Shown piece after piece: positions 35,488 through 46,740 of a DNA stretch of 64,000 nt (position 1 is the first letter of the stretch; each line of letters opens with the position of its first letter). Position numbers and translations under genes: made by a program. The DNA comes from Ceratotherium simum simum (lineage: Eukaryota; Chordata; Mammalia; Perissodactyla; Rhinocerotidae). Under the pieces are notes generated by a model, which did no database searches, had not been told where the DNA came from, and was given only the letters and a program-made list of their open reading frames with translations. Location of the stretch: NCBI RefSeq assembly GCF_000283155.1, contig NW_004454207.1, forward strand, positions 4,057,662 through 4,121,661, in the 5' to 3' direction.

Positions 35488-37083
35488 TAGGAATGCTGAA
35501 CGACCAAGAGAGAAGCACACTATCTGATCAGGAGAAAGTAAAGGGAAGATGGAAACAGTACACTGAGGATCTATACAGAAGAGTGAAAAGGATAACAGAT
35601 GCCTTTGAAGAAGATTCCTCTGAGGAAGAACCTGTGATTTTAGAAAGCTAAGTGAAAGCTGCCCTGAAAGTACTGAGAAGAAATAAGTCACCAGGAGTAG
35701 ATGGGATATGGATAGAATTATTTCAAGCCACAGAGACTGAATCTGTGAAAATTCTAACACAGATATGCCAACAAATATGGAAAACAAAACAATGGCCTAC
35801 AGACCGGAAATGCTCAATATACATCCCAATCCCCAAGAAAGCAGATGCCAAGGAGTGCAGTAACTATAGGACCATTGCTCAGATTTCCCATGCAAACAAA
35901 GTGATGCTCAATGTGCTGCAACATTTTACCTTACATGGAGCAAGAGATGCCTGATGTCCAAGCTAGATTTCGAAAAGGGAGAGACACATAAGATCTAATT
36001 GTGATTATTCATTGCCTACTGGAGTGCTCCAAAGAATTTCAGATGAAGGTTAGTCTATGTTTTATAGACTACAGTAAACCCTTTAACTGCATGGATCATG
36101 AAAAGCTGTGAGCTGCTCTGAAAGAGGTGGGCGTGCCTCAGCACTTGATTGTCCTGATGTATAACCTGTATTGTGGACAAGAGGCCACCGTGAGCACAGA
36201 ATATACAGAGACAGAATGGTTTCCTATAGGTAAAGGTATCAGACAAGGGTGCATTTTATCTCCTTATCTGTTTAATCTGTATGCAGAAGATGTCATACAA
36301 AAAACTGGGCTAGATTCAGATGGAGAAGTGAAAATTGTTGAAAGAAATATTAACAATCTAAGATACACAGACGACACCATCTTACTGGCAGAAAGTAGCA
36401 ATGACTTGAAACAACTTCTGATGAAAGTGAAAGAAGAAAGTGTCAAAGCAGGACCACATTTGAACATCAAGAAGACAAAAATCGTGATTCCAGAAGAACT
36501 ATACAACTGTACGGTAGACAATGAAGACATTGAATTTGTTAAAGATTTTGTTTACCATGGTACAGTCATCAATTTAAATGGAGACTGCAGCCAAGAAATC
36601 AAGAGAGGACTGAGACTTGAAAGGGCAGCAATGAAAGAATTAGGAAAGATCACCAAGTGTAAGGAAGTGTCATTAGAGACCAAGGCCAAGATTATCCACA
36701 CCCTCGTATTCCCAATTACTATGTACAGGTTCGAAAGCTGGACAGTGAAGAAGGCTGACAGAGAAAAAATGGATTCATTTGAAATACGGTGTTGGAGGAG
36801 AGCTCTACGGATACCCTGAATTGTCAGAAAGATGAACTAGTGGGTCCTAGAGCAAACTAAGCCTGAACTATCACTGGAGGCAAAAATGATAAAACTGAGG
36901 CTGTCCTACTTTGAGCACATTATGAGAAGGCAGGATTCTTTGGAAAAGACAATAACTCTGGGAAAAGTAGAAGGCAGCAGGAAAAGAGGAAGACCAAATA
37001 TGAGATGGATTCACTCCATAATGGAAGCCATAGGCATTAGTCTACAGGAGCTGAGGAGGGCTATTGAGGACAGGACATTGTGA
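35488..37083 (+). pseudogene. Broken RTE reverse transcriptase (ORF2 remnant)
   Basis: Non-LTR reverse transcriptase followed by the RTE-type C-terminal region. Visible motifs: SPGVDG (35,688-35,705) in finger domain 2; the catalytic-A motif reads FIDYSKPFN, where functional copies have a pattern like F-x-D-x-x-K-A-F-D, so the first aspartate (36,067-36,069) is kept but the last position has changed; RQGCILSPYLFN (about 36,239-36,274); and the catalytic YTDD box (36,364-36,375) with both aspartates. The C-terminal part at 36,886-37,083 carries the basic G-S-R-K-R-G-R-P motif and 'MRW' typical of the RTE/BovB tail. Damage: in-frame stops at 35,649-35,651, about 35,989, 36,107 and 36,817-36,819, and a frameshift near 35,920-35,945 separating the open pieces 35,652-35,954 and 36,127-36,819. 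The 230-codon middle piece is the longest frame in the window. Not functional. Confidence 0.85.
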
Positions 37084-37150
37084 CATCACTCATTCATAGG
37101 GTCGCCAGGAGTCAGAGCCAACTTGGCAGCATGTAACAACTAGGTTAAGA
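35488..37150 (+). mobile_element. RTE-clade (BovB-like) LINE, 5' truncated, defective
   Basis: About 1.66 kb from the reverse transcriptase part of ORF2 to the 3' end. After the coding remnant, the 3' UTR word 'atagggtcgccaggagtcagagcc...cagcatgtaacaac' is the kind of short 3' end carried by RTE/BovB-type elements in several mammal orders. RTE elements encode an endonuclease and reverse transcriptase; the endonuclease half is missing. No clear target duplication was seen. BovB-like RTEs are known for patchy distribution and horizontal transfer among vertebrates; assigning this copy to BovB rather than another RTE is an inference. Confidence 0.85.
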
Positions 37151-38645
37151 CTTCGGAGGCCCCAAGTAAAATAAAACTATGTGCTATGGAAGGAGTGTCA
37201 CATTCTCCATTTCACCTGATCACAATTTTTTTCAGCCCTAACAGATCCCTGGACATCCTGGTGGGATCTACACCTATGGCCCCAAGCGCTTGCCCTTGAG
37301 GAATATATCAATGCTTACTGTTTTATTCTAGACTTTGTATTTTAGGTTTTATTCCAGGCCAGGCAACCTACACCCAATTTCTGCCTCAAATTTGCTCGCC
37401 TGTTTGATTTTTGATGTTTAACCCTGGATTGTGATCTTTGGTTAACTCAGGCATAATCTCTCAGCAGAAAAATTCAGAATCCCCACACTAGATGCAGACT
37501 TGAGGGTGCATGGATGTCCAATGACCATAGATGAGCTGGTGAAAAGTTAATTAACAATTAAGTAATTAACAGCCGGATAACAAGGTCACCAGCATGCCTG
37601 GAACCAATTGCTTGGAAACCTACTTATTCTTTACCCTTGAAATTTGTATTGACTAAGACACATCTTACGGCTTCTTGGCATCCAGCTACCTCCTTGGTAT
37701 AAACTGAGAGGACAGTTAGGACTACTTAATAGTAAACCTAATGAAACAAAGTAGGTAGTTTTCCTTAATTCTAAAAACGCAGTCTGGGGACACCACTACA
37801 TAGGGTATTTAGCTAAAAGCTAGTAGTCTGAAATTCAACTCACTATGTTTAGCTCCCTCCATGCATTGTCTCTATCTGCTCTAAGATTGAGCATAATAAA
37901 TATTGATCCCTTTACCTCACAGGGATTTTTTCATGGTGTAATGAGCTGCTTGTGTAAAGCTCCTTAGAGAAAGCTACTGCTAAGATACAGCACTTCAAAA
38001 TGCATGGAAAAAGAAATCAATCGTGGCCTTATCAAAGAAGATTAGTACACAGTCACACACACCACCTCTTAGTATCCTGAGGAAAATCACGCTTTTTTTT
38101 TTTGTTTAAATCAAGGAAGCGTTAAAGACTTGATTCCCTTTTCCCCGTTAGTCCCAAGAAGATAGCTGCAGGGAAATCACAGAGTGGAAATGCCTGGATA
38201 GAATAAAGCCAGGGACTGATTACATCTCTGCTGTGCATGCTAATGCCTCAGCCAAGATGGCTTCACATGGGGACATGAGAGGGTTGCATTTATTCTATCC
38301 ACACCCCTCCACAGCTCTGGTTGATGCTGAGCTGTGCTGCCCAGCTTCAGTTGTCAGTTTCTAGAGGGACAGAAGGCTGCCTGTTGGCTTACTTTATATC
38401 AGAGTCAAATTGACTAAATTAGTCACGTGGGCTATATTTTGATGTTCCCTTTCAAATATTTCAGAAAGTCTCCAGGTTTGTTTCTATTTCACAAAATTAA
38501 AAGCTCACACACCCGATATATTAGCTTTGGTGTATATTTCAGAACAAAAAAGAATGCTTGAGTTCAGAAGGAGTTGGCAAGTAAATATAATTATTTCCAG
38601 CTTCTGCCTCACAAATTAAATCCTTGCTTTGTAATATACCCTAGA
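37151..38645. other. No gene seen; largely unique sequence
   Basis: No repeat family recognised over 1.5 kb. 37,880-38,380 is moderately GC-balanced and could hold conserved noncoding sequence, but no motif cluster stands out. Confidence 0.45.
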
Positions 38646-38809
38646 CCAGTGTTTACCTGACTTTAAAGTGCACATAATCCCATGAGGATCATGTTAAATG
38701 CAGAGTCTGACTCGGGAATCAGGGGGTGGTGCTGAGATTCTGCATTTCTAAACAACTCCCAAAGTGATGGCTAAGCTGCTAGTCCACAGACCACAGTATG
38801 AGGAGCTGA
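38646..38809. mobile_element. MER3/MER58-type hAT MITE
   Basis: 'ccagtgtttacctgactttaaagtgcacataatcccatgaggatcatgttaaatgcag', 'gctgagattctgcatttctaaacaactcccaaagtgatg', 'ctgctagtccacagaccacagt'. Confidence 0.8.
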
Positions 38810-38965
38810 GCTATATTGTCACACAGAGGTTCTCGCTATTTCTTAAATGTCTTAAAATATAAAAAAGGAAGAAAAAATAAAAGAAAAAGAGAAAATAACC
38901 AGGCAATGAAGGAAATATGGGAATGTCTGGATTTTCAGAAAATAAATCTATAGAACTATATATAG

Positions 38966-38966
38966 A

Positions 38967-38993
<27 letters not shown>
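38966..38993. repeat. (AT)n microsatellite
   Basis: About 13 AT units flanked by further TA-rich sequence. The 73-codon reverse frame over it is its translation, not a gene. Confidence 0.9.
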
Positions 38994-39000
<7 letters not shown>

Positions 39001-41214
39001 GAAAATGAATACAACAAATAATTCACTACCACTGGGCCAAACGCTTCAAATTGGAGGTGTGGTGATGTGATGGGCCTGCATGTCTAATCATTTAAGCTAT
39101 GTATAATAAGAAAATAGAACTAGTGGAGATAAGCAGTAACTGTTCAGAACATGTATTCCATTTCAGTTCCCAGATGGATAGAGATTTTCACTCTCTCATG
39201 TTTCCTCAGGTAATAAGAAAAACTCCTGAAGTGTGACATAAATGGCCTTCAAGAGGCATTAGTGTTTAAAGACAAAAAGACCCTCTACTTCAAGGTTATT
39301 GGGGGGAAAAGAGCATTTCAAATTAGCAGGAATGGGAATAGCAAATGGTGAGGCAGAATTTTCCTTCTTAAGTGGGTCAGTTGATGAACAATTCAAGTCT
39401 GTTTATAATCATCCGAATGTTCTAAGGCATGAGGGTGTATCACAGTGTTAGGTTGACTTGAATCTTGGAAGGAAATGTCAGAAGGCATCTTCCCTGCTCT
39501 GTTTCCTTGAGGTGAGGAAAGGACTGTTGGATGGATATGGAAGGAGAACTTGGCACCTCTTCATCCTTGAGTAAATGTGTATAATAAAAACTAGCACGAG
39601 ACAGGGAGTCAGAATATCTGAGTTCCAGTGCCAATGCTGCTATTCACTAACTGTTGGGCCTCGGGCAACAGCTCTCTGAATAAGTTTTCTTCGTGAGAGG
39701 ATTAATCTAGATTAGCATTTTCCAAAGTGTGACAGGATATTAATTGGAATTATATGGAAAAATATTGTCTGTGGTAAATGAGGTAGGCAGATATTGGGTT
39801 AAATACACTTAAACAGGTTTCATTAGAGGCAAAATTCTTGAATTCTTTACGTGGAGCCTCTGAATATGGACAGCAGTATTTCCCAAAATTGTTTGATTGT
39901 GGAACCCTTTTTACAATCTCACAAAATTAATGTTCCATTGCTCTGGGAAATATAGATGCTTTTTGAGGCTACTTCCACTTTTAGCACAATATCATCCTAC
40001 TGCCAAAGTTAAATCAGGAATATCCAGAAATCTACCTACATAAAAAACTTAAAAAAACAATGAGGTTAATACTATTTTTAATTTGTTACTGTTTTAACTT
40101 GATAAAATCTGTTTTAAAAAAAATAACTTCTTGATCTAATTTCAAAGTCAATGCACTTTTACTATAGAATCTGATTTGAAAAACAGAGAAAAGCACAAAA
40201 ATTTCTAACTATTAAGAGTCACAATCATTAATATTTTCATGAAGATCCTTCTAGAAATCAAAGTGTTTCCTAAATTAACTTTATTGTTTTCATCCTTAAG
40301 TCAAGATTTTTATCTCCCATCTAACTAGTCTGGTGTTCCAATTTGCATATGGCCATGCCACTTTCACATTTGGCCTGTTTTTTGTATAAGGACTTTCAAA
40401 TACAAAATTTTTCTGATACAAGGTGGGATATTGAAGCTTAAAAATATTTTCAAAATGAAAGCTAGTAATGAATTACAAAGTAGAAAATTAGCTTCATCAT
40501 TGCAGTCAGATACATTATTCTTATTATAATATTCTAAGGCTGAATTCTTGTTATATCTGAACATTCCCTGACAGTGGCATCCAATTTATTTGTATATTTG
40601 TGCCCTACTTTGTTGCAAACATAATTTATGATGACTGTCTAAGCATCTTTAAATTGACTACAAGAATTGAAACTCATTGGCTTTAAGATAGAGAACCCAT
40701 AGCATCTTTAATATCTCTGAATGGTAGGAGATGATGACCTTCATTTTATAGATTCATCAGAATAGCAGGATTAATCATAATACCTGAATAATAGTCCTCA
40801 CATTGGGTGCTTTTATTGAAAAGGCTAGAACAAATTCTAGGAGATTTTGTTTATAATGCAGCCTAGAAAAATGAGGGATACACAAAATGACCTCTGGGGT
40901 TGCCTTCCAACTTGTTATGAATCCTTCCATTAGGAAAACAAGTTATTCAAGAAAGAAATAATGGGGATTTTTTCCCTTAAAATGTATTTTCCCCCTTAAA
41001 ATTGTGCACTCATTATTTTCCGAGAAGCCTATCTTACAAAGTCGTGTTACTGATGTGTAAGGGACAAATCACAGGTTTTTGACTGGAGAGGAGTTTTATT
41101 GACTTTCTATGATTAAGGGATAAAGAGAAGATTGTGCAATGCCAGCTGCTGGTATTTTGACTCTAAATATCAAAAAATATTTCCCTTTAGTACTCTTAAA
41201 AAAATAACAGTGAA
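38994..41214. other. No gene seen; a MIR-like piece inside
   Basis: Mostly unassigned. 39,600-39,672 ('gagacagggagtcagaatatctgagttccagtgcc...gttgggcctcgggcaa') is a sense MIR core. 40,160-40,250 resembles an old antisense L1M end. A 38-base block near 39,885-39,960 is AT-rich and unassigned. Confidence 0.45.
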
Positions 41215-41520
41215 TCTAAGAATTAGAGGTAGTAATAGTTCAGACCGTTTGCCATCGGCTGAGACCCCCAGTTGGCTTAAGGATGAATGATCAGGCTCTC
41301 ATCCTAAGAACTTTTATTTTTAATAATTGATTCCGAATATGTGTTGCCGCCACTGTTCCCCACTTAATTACTTTTCTTTTTGATCAAACACATTAATGAA
41401 AAGAGACCTAATAAATCATGTGCAAAAACAGTAAATCGCTTAATTAACAGGTGTTGCGCTGATTGATGGTGATAGAAAACCATAGCAGTGCTGAGCAGGC
41501 TCACAAGGGCACCTTCAACC
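41215..41520. promoter_or_regulatory. Candidate conserved enhancer rich in homeodomain motifs
   Basis: Repeat-free block containing taattga (41,324-41,330), ttaatta (41,364-41,370), ttaatga (41,393-41,399), ataaatca (41,411-41,418), ttaattaa (41,440-41,447), an E-box caggtg (41,448-41,453) and tgattgat (41,460-41,467), the last matching the PBX/HOX-type composite core. The motif words are direct observations; enhancer function and conservation are inference. Confidence 0.4.
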
Positions 41521-41767
41521 GATGTGGTATCTTTTTTTTTTTTTTTTTTTTTAAAGATTTTATTTATTTATTTTTCCCCCAAAGACCCAGTACATAGTTG
41601 TCTGCCATAGCTGCACATCCTTCCAGTTGCTGTATGTGGGACGCGGCCTCAGCATGGCCGGAGGAGCGGTGCCTCGGTGCGCACCCGGGATCCGAACCTG
41701 GGCCGCCGGCAGCGGAGAGCACGCACTTAACCGCTAAGCCACGGGGCCGGCCCCGATGTGGTATCTT
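41521..41767 (-). mobile_element. Full ERE-type SINE, antisense, with 13-bp target duplication
   Basis: Element 41,534-41,754 flanked by gatgtggtatctt at 41,521-41,533 and 41,755-41,767. On the minus strand it begins 'ggggccggccccgtggctta', carries the B-box-like 'aggttcggatcccgggtgcgc', and runs through a body ending 'aatctttaaaaaa' with a long A tail (poly(T) as given). Intact duplication, long tail and high CpG content mark it as the youngest-looking SINE in the window. Confidence 0.95.
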
Positions 41768-41955
41768 GAACAAACATAAGGCTGAGAGCGTAATACGTGA
41801 ACTCTATTCTCATTTAGGAACTCACTGTGACAACTACAGATCACAATGTGATTACAGTCCTCTTTATTCTCTGACTCAGAGGCTCCGTGCTCCTGGCTTG
41901 GGGGATGTAAACAGTATATGGGAAACATAAACCGACAAGTGCTGGGGTAGGCTGT
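41768..41955. other. Unique sequence continuing the candidate regulatory block
   Basis: Follows the ERE and, when the SINE is removed, is continuous with 41,215-41,520. No gene seen. Confidence 0.4.
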
Positions 41956-42165
41956 TTCTAATACTAACAGCCAGTATTTATTGAATACTTACTATGTTCC
42001 AGGGCCCCTGCTATGTGTGTTAAAATACTGTCTTATTTAACTCTTCAACCATGCACTTAGCTGGTGATTATTACTATCTTCATTTCATAAGGAAAAAACC
42101 GATACATATAGATGGTAAGCAGTGGGCCAAGTTGCAAAGCTAATAAGTGAGGGAGCCCAGTCAAT
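41956..42165 (-). mobile_element. MIR SINE, antisense
   Basis: 'agccagtatttattgaatacttactatgttccagggcccctgctatgtgtgttaaaatac' through 'gccaagttgcaaagctaataagtgagggagcc' is reversed MIR. Confidence 0.85.
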
Positions 42166-43489
42166 TTTACCCCATAGCCTCATTTGATTGGCTGGAAAAT
42201 GTTTTCCCATGTGGTTCCAGATAATTTGAAATTCTGTGGGAGAATCACAAACTACTGTATATGTCTCCAGGATGGGATCACCTGAGAACCCACAAGGGTT
42301 GAGACAACTGGGTTTTATAAATACACAATGAAAAAGTCGATTACATTTCATGATTAAAACACAGCAACATCTTAATTTTGGTGGTGTGAGAATGGTAGAT
42401 CAGGGCTGGAGGTGGGTTTTTTTTTTTTCTTCTTTATCCTGTGTTCCAGTTTTTTTTTTGTGACGTGGTGTTGCTGCTTTTAAAATAGGAAACAATAGAA
42501 ACCAACGAATAAATCCTTCTTCTATCTCCTTCAAGAGTGGACAGGTCCTACCTCAATGGATGACCAACTCAGCTTCACTGTTAAAATAGGTTGCCTATGT
42601 TCCCAAATGAGCTTTGGGCTCTGCAATCAAGGTTGCTGATGGCTGAACAACACTCCCCCCGTCCCCTACTGAGACTCCCTGGCTGGCCAGTCTGTCGCTG
42701 AAAGATATTCATGAGGACTTTCATCACCCCCTGCTTCCAGATCCTTTCCAAGAGCACTGGGCACGGTAGGATGGAGAAACCTTTGACAATCCTACATAGC
42801 ATCTCCTTTATGAAGGGTTGGTATGTGCATTGCGTCAAATGAGACAAGTAGGCATTGTTCTGAACTCACAGAGATTCAGATGAAGAAAGGGACTGATACA
42901 TTCTCTGTACCATCACACCTCAAACTTAAGGAACTTCAGATCAGGTGCATCATTTGTGTATTAGGGGATGTGAGGGGAAGGCTAATATACCGAGTATCTC
43001 AGTTCTGCTAAATACTCACATACAAGAAGACAGAGAGCAGAGCTTTGGCAGCTGAAGTGAACCAGGGGATCACAAAGGATGCTCAGGACCCAGAACAATT
43101 CCTTTGGACCATGGAGAGCATCAGGTGTGCTCTAGAGTCAGAAAAAAATGTTCTAATAGGTGAAAGGACCACTGAAGAAATAAAAAGGAGGTGGTAGGGA
43201 AACTGGAGACGAGACTGGGGGAGAGAATTACCCCTCCTTGCTTAACCCTTTTCTTGCCAAGAGATTCCAAAGTAACAATTGGAAGATTTTTTTTCTTCCC
43301 CATGTGAACACACATCTAATTTCATTATAAAGTCAAGGGAAAGAAAAGATTCATGTTACACATGGAGTGAAAAGTACTTCGGTGTAAAGGACAATCAGCA
43401 TTTCGTTTAAAAAGCAAAACAATTGAACAACAGCTCCCCATGAGTTGTTGTTCAATGAGTACAAAGTTTTAGTTATGAAAGAAGAATAA
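42166..43489. other. No gene seen; contains an imperfect 15-bp hairpin
   Basis: No repeat recognised. Frames of 60-90 codons lack domains. The hairpin at 43,422-43,456 lies at its right end. Confidence 0.5.
43422..43456. repeat. 15-bp inverted repeat, one G-T mismatch, 5-base loop
   Basis: Left arm attgaacaacagctc (43,422-43,436), loop cccat, right arm gagttgttgttcaat (43,442-43,456). Fourteen of fifteen positions pair as Watson-Crick; the other is G opposite T, which would pair as a wobble in RNA. Confidence 0.88.
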
Positions 43490-43778
43490 GTTTTAGACAC
43501 CTGCTATACAACATAGCGCCTATAGTCAACGACACAGTATTGTGAACTTAAAAATTTGTTGAGGGTAGATCTCATGTTAAGGGTTCTTACCACACACACA
43601 AAAAAGGGACACAAGGAAACTTTTGGAGGTGATGGATATGTTTATTATCTTGATTGTGGTGATAGTATTATGGGTGTATGCATATGTCCAAACTCATCAA
43701 TCTGTATATGTTAAACATGTGCAGTTATTTTTGTATATCAATTATACCTCAATAAAGTTGTCAAAAAAAGAAAAAAGA
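43490..43778 (+). mobile_element. L1 LINE 3' end with A tail, sense
   Basis: 'ttagacacctgctatacaacatagcgcctatagtcaacgacacagtattgtgaacttaaaaatttgttgagggtagatctcatg', 'gatggatatgtttattatcttgattgtgg' and 'tcaattatacctcaataaagttgtcaaaaaaag' are the L1MA/L1MB-type 3' UTR. Confidence 0.9.
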
Positions 43779-44921
43779 AAACCAAGTTATTGTCTAATGA
43801 ATTGAGATACTCACAAATTAAGATTCCACTACTGTAGTGGTTCTTAGCTTTTTGGGAAGGGTGGCGAGGACAAAGATCCCTTTAGGAATCTGATGAGAGC
43901 TACCGAACTCTCTACAGGATAAAAGCACATGCATTCTCACACAGGAATTGTTGCATTTAATCCCAGTTGTTCCACATCCCAGCTATGGCCTACCCATGGA
44001 GCCCACTAATGAACACCAGCATTGCTGATTGCTCTCAGTGTTTCTCCAGGTTTCCTCCCTTCCCCAATAGGTGTATAAGGTGCTGTCCTTGTGCTGTGGG
44101 CATCTCTGTGTCTCGTCATCTTCTATGTACCCAACTCATCTTTCATTCAACAGTTGTCCACTCCCACTTTAGAATGATAAACCAGCCTGCTTAGACTTCA
44201 TTTCTGCACACAGGGATATGATTTTCCTTTTTCTGTGATCAATGCAGGTGTTTGTTGATATCATGAAAGGAAACTGTTTCAGATTTTAAAAGGAAAAAGA
44301 AAACTTCTCAAACGGAAGAAAATATGGAAGAGAGATTCTAATTTCTTCTCTTCACATTTGACGGCATGATAAGGAGTAGAGAGTGGTTGAAAATTGTCAC
44401 TGGAGCTTGTCTGTCTTTTTCCTGCTGCTCTGGAACACATTTTAAGAAATGTTTTGCACAGGATCCAGATTAATAATGAAATACTGAAGCAATGATATCT
44501 TCTCGATATGCATGATTTTCTTTATAAAAATGGCCCAAAGCAATCCTTAGGCCTAAGAGGCCATGTGTGTACAATGACTACCTGAATTACAACAGTCCAT
44601 GTGGAATTTTTGTGATGCTGCACAATCTGTTACACATTGACTGAGTCTAAACTTATCATTAGACCATCCAATTTCCCAATTCACCAGGCTCTTCTCGAGT
44701 CATTTCAGTCTCTCATGTATGATCAGATAATCAAGATCCAACCACTCTACCAGGCAGAGATTTATTGGTGGTTACCATACAGTCTATACAACTTAGTTTG
44801 GCTTGAGATACTTTGCACCTCAGGCTGCCTCGTGTAACGGTACAGCTTGTGCTCTGCACAGATTGTTGGGCTTAGGGGGTTTGCGTAAGGACTGAACTCC
44901 AACCAGAACTCAATGGCTATG
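43779..44921. other. No gene seen; part may be conserved noncoding
   Basis: 44,230-44,640 is repeat-free with words such as attaataatgaaat and gatatgcatgatttt that often appear in developmental enhancers. Nothing stronger. Confidence 0.35.
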
Positions 44922-45415
44922 TGTCTCATTAGCCTTCACTAAATCCGCAAATACCTCAAATCTTAGTGGCTTAAAACAATAAGCATTTTTTCTTGCTCAT
45001 AATTATTATAGGTAGGTAACCTAGTTTGGGCTCAGCTGGATGGTTCTTCTAGGCTTGGCTGATCTTGGCTAGCTTGCTTTTTCATCTATAGTCAGCTGGT
45101 GGTGGGTTGGAGCTGGCTGGTTTAGGATGGCCTCAGCTGGGATATTTGGCATGACTGAGATCTTTCCATTTATAGACTCTCATCATTCATCTGGCTAACG
45201 TGGGCTTGTTGGCAAGGTAAACAAGGTTATTGAGAGTAGCAAGATGGCAACACCAACATATAAGCCTTTTTCAAGTCTCTGTTTGCATCATGTTTGCTGA
45301 TGCCCCATTGGCCAAATCAAGTCTTAACAACAGTCCAGAATTAGTGTGGGAGGGCAGGACCAAAGAGTATGGATAGGAGAGAATAATTTGCGGCCCTTGT
45401 TGCAATCTACCACAC
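44922..45415 (+). mobile_element. MLT1-like (MaLR) solo LTR
   Basis: 'tgtctcattagccttcactaaatccgcaaatacctcaaatcttagtggcttaaaacaataagc', 'tagtttgggctcagctggatggttcttctaggcttggctgatc', 'tgctgatgccccattggccaaatcaag', 'gcggcccttgttgcaatctaccaca'. TG...CA ends. The interior is close to 18,531-18,934. Confidence 0.8.
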
Positions 45416-45851
45416 AGAGCCACGGCACTGACCTGCACCTACATTAGCATAGAGGAAGGGGCAACTTTTTCTAGATGGTCCACCCATTAGGTGTGTCTTT
45501 TCCTAATTCGTTTGCCCAGATTGGGTACTTATTTTTACTACTTACATAGGCACCATATATGCTACCAGAGACTCTGCCCCAGTATATATTTTGTCTTGCT
45601 GACTAGATTGTGGCAAATAACATCACCAGATGTTATTTATCCTTTTCCTCTTTCGCAGACTTTCCAGATCAGGCAGGCCCAACAATAAAGACTGCTTTAA
45701 AAAATTTTTTGTGTCTTTGAGGGAAGGATCCATGTCCTCAACTTTGTAAACTCCAAAGCCTTCAGCCTAGCATTAATTTGGGCTCAAATATCTTTAATCT
45801 GAATTACTAAATTTTTATCATTAATATCAGTTACAGTCTATATCATAGAAA
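45416..45851. other. No gene seen; possible L2 scraps
   Basis: 'tagcattaatttgggctcaaatatcttt' near 45,770 may be old L2; otherwise unassigned. Confidence 0.4.
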
Positions 45852-46361
45852 CATGTTGCTCAAAGTGGATCTGCAGACCACCTGAATCCTAATCACCTGG
45901 AGGACTTGTTAAAATGCAGATTCCTGGGTCCCACCTCAGGTCTAGTGTACCAAAATCTCTGCTTAGGGCCTGGAAATTTATCTTTAATACATCAGGGTAC
46001 TTCTTTTTTTTTTTTTTTTTTTATTGCAGTAACATTGGTTTATAACATTGCAAAAATTTCAGGTGTACATCATTGTACTTCTATTTCTGCATGGACTACA
46101 TCATGTTCACCACCAAAATACTAATTACAACCCATCACCACACACATGTACCGAATTATCCCTTTCACCCTCCACCCTCCCCCCTTCCCCTCTGGTAACC
46201 ACCAATCCAATCTCTGTCCCTATGTGTTTGTTTATTGTTGTTATTATCTACTACTTAATGAAGGGAATCATACGGTATTTGGCCTTCTCCCTCTGACTTA
46301 TTTCACTTTGCATTATACCATCAGGGTACTTCTTATGTACATTAAAGTTTAAGAATCACTG
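45852..46361. mobile_element. MER3/MER58-type MITE split by an L1 insertion
   Basis: The left part 45,852-46,005 ('ttgctcaaagtggatctgcagacc', 'cacctggaggacttgttaaaatgcagattcctgggtccc') and the right part 46,319-46,361 ('gtacattaaagtttaagaatcactg') belong to one MITE. The L1 at 46,006-46,318 interrupts it with a 16-base duplication of MITE sequence. Confidence 0.85.
45990..46334 (-). mobile_element. L1 LINE 3' end, antisense, with 16-bp target duplication
   Basis: Element 46,006-46,318 is flanked by catcagggtacttctt at 45,990-46,005 and 46,319-46,334. It starts with poly(T), then the reversed L1 3' terminus 'attgcagtaacattggtttataacattg' shared with the other three copies, and extends into the 3' UTR ('ccctttcaccctccaccctcccccc', 'tctgtccctatgtgtttg'). 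5' truncated. Short frames inside are incidental. Confidence 0.95.
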
Positions 46362-46740
46362 TCTCAGAGAAATGGCTTTTGCAATGTTGTGACCTGTATC
46401 CAAGGTAATAAGTAACTTTTACATCCCAATGACACACACACGTACATACATATATACAAAGACAGATGACTGGAAAAGAAGATTTTGAGGAGAAAATACC
46501 TTAAGTACAATAGATATTTTCTAATCTATTTAAGGTTTCTAAATGCTGATCAGCAACTCAGATGTATTTCATGACCCAATAATGTGTCATGACCTGGATT
46601 TTGAAAAACACAGCTCCAGGGAATGCTTATAGTATATTTATTTAACATTTTTGTTTCTTCTCCCATCTACATATGGCAAACATATAATGCTTCTCCCTCT
46701 CTGTTTAAGAAATGCCTCTTAATATCAATTCTCCTGTGCT

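Noticed and set aside
41598..41930. 110-codon GC-rich frame
   Set aside because: It is the translation of the ERE SINE and its flank.
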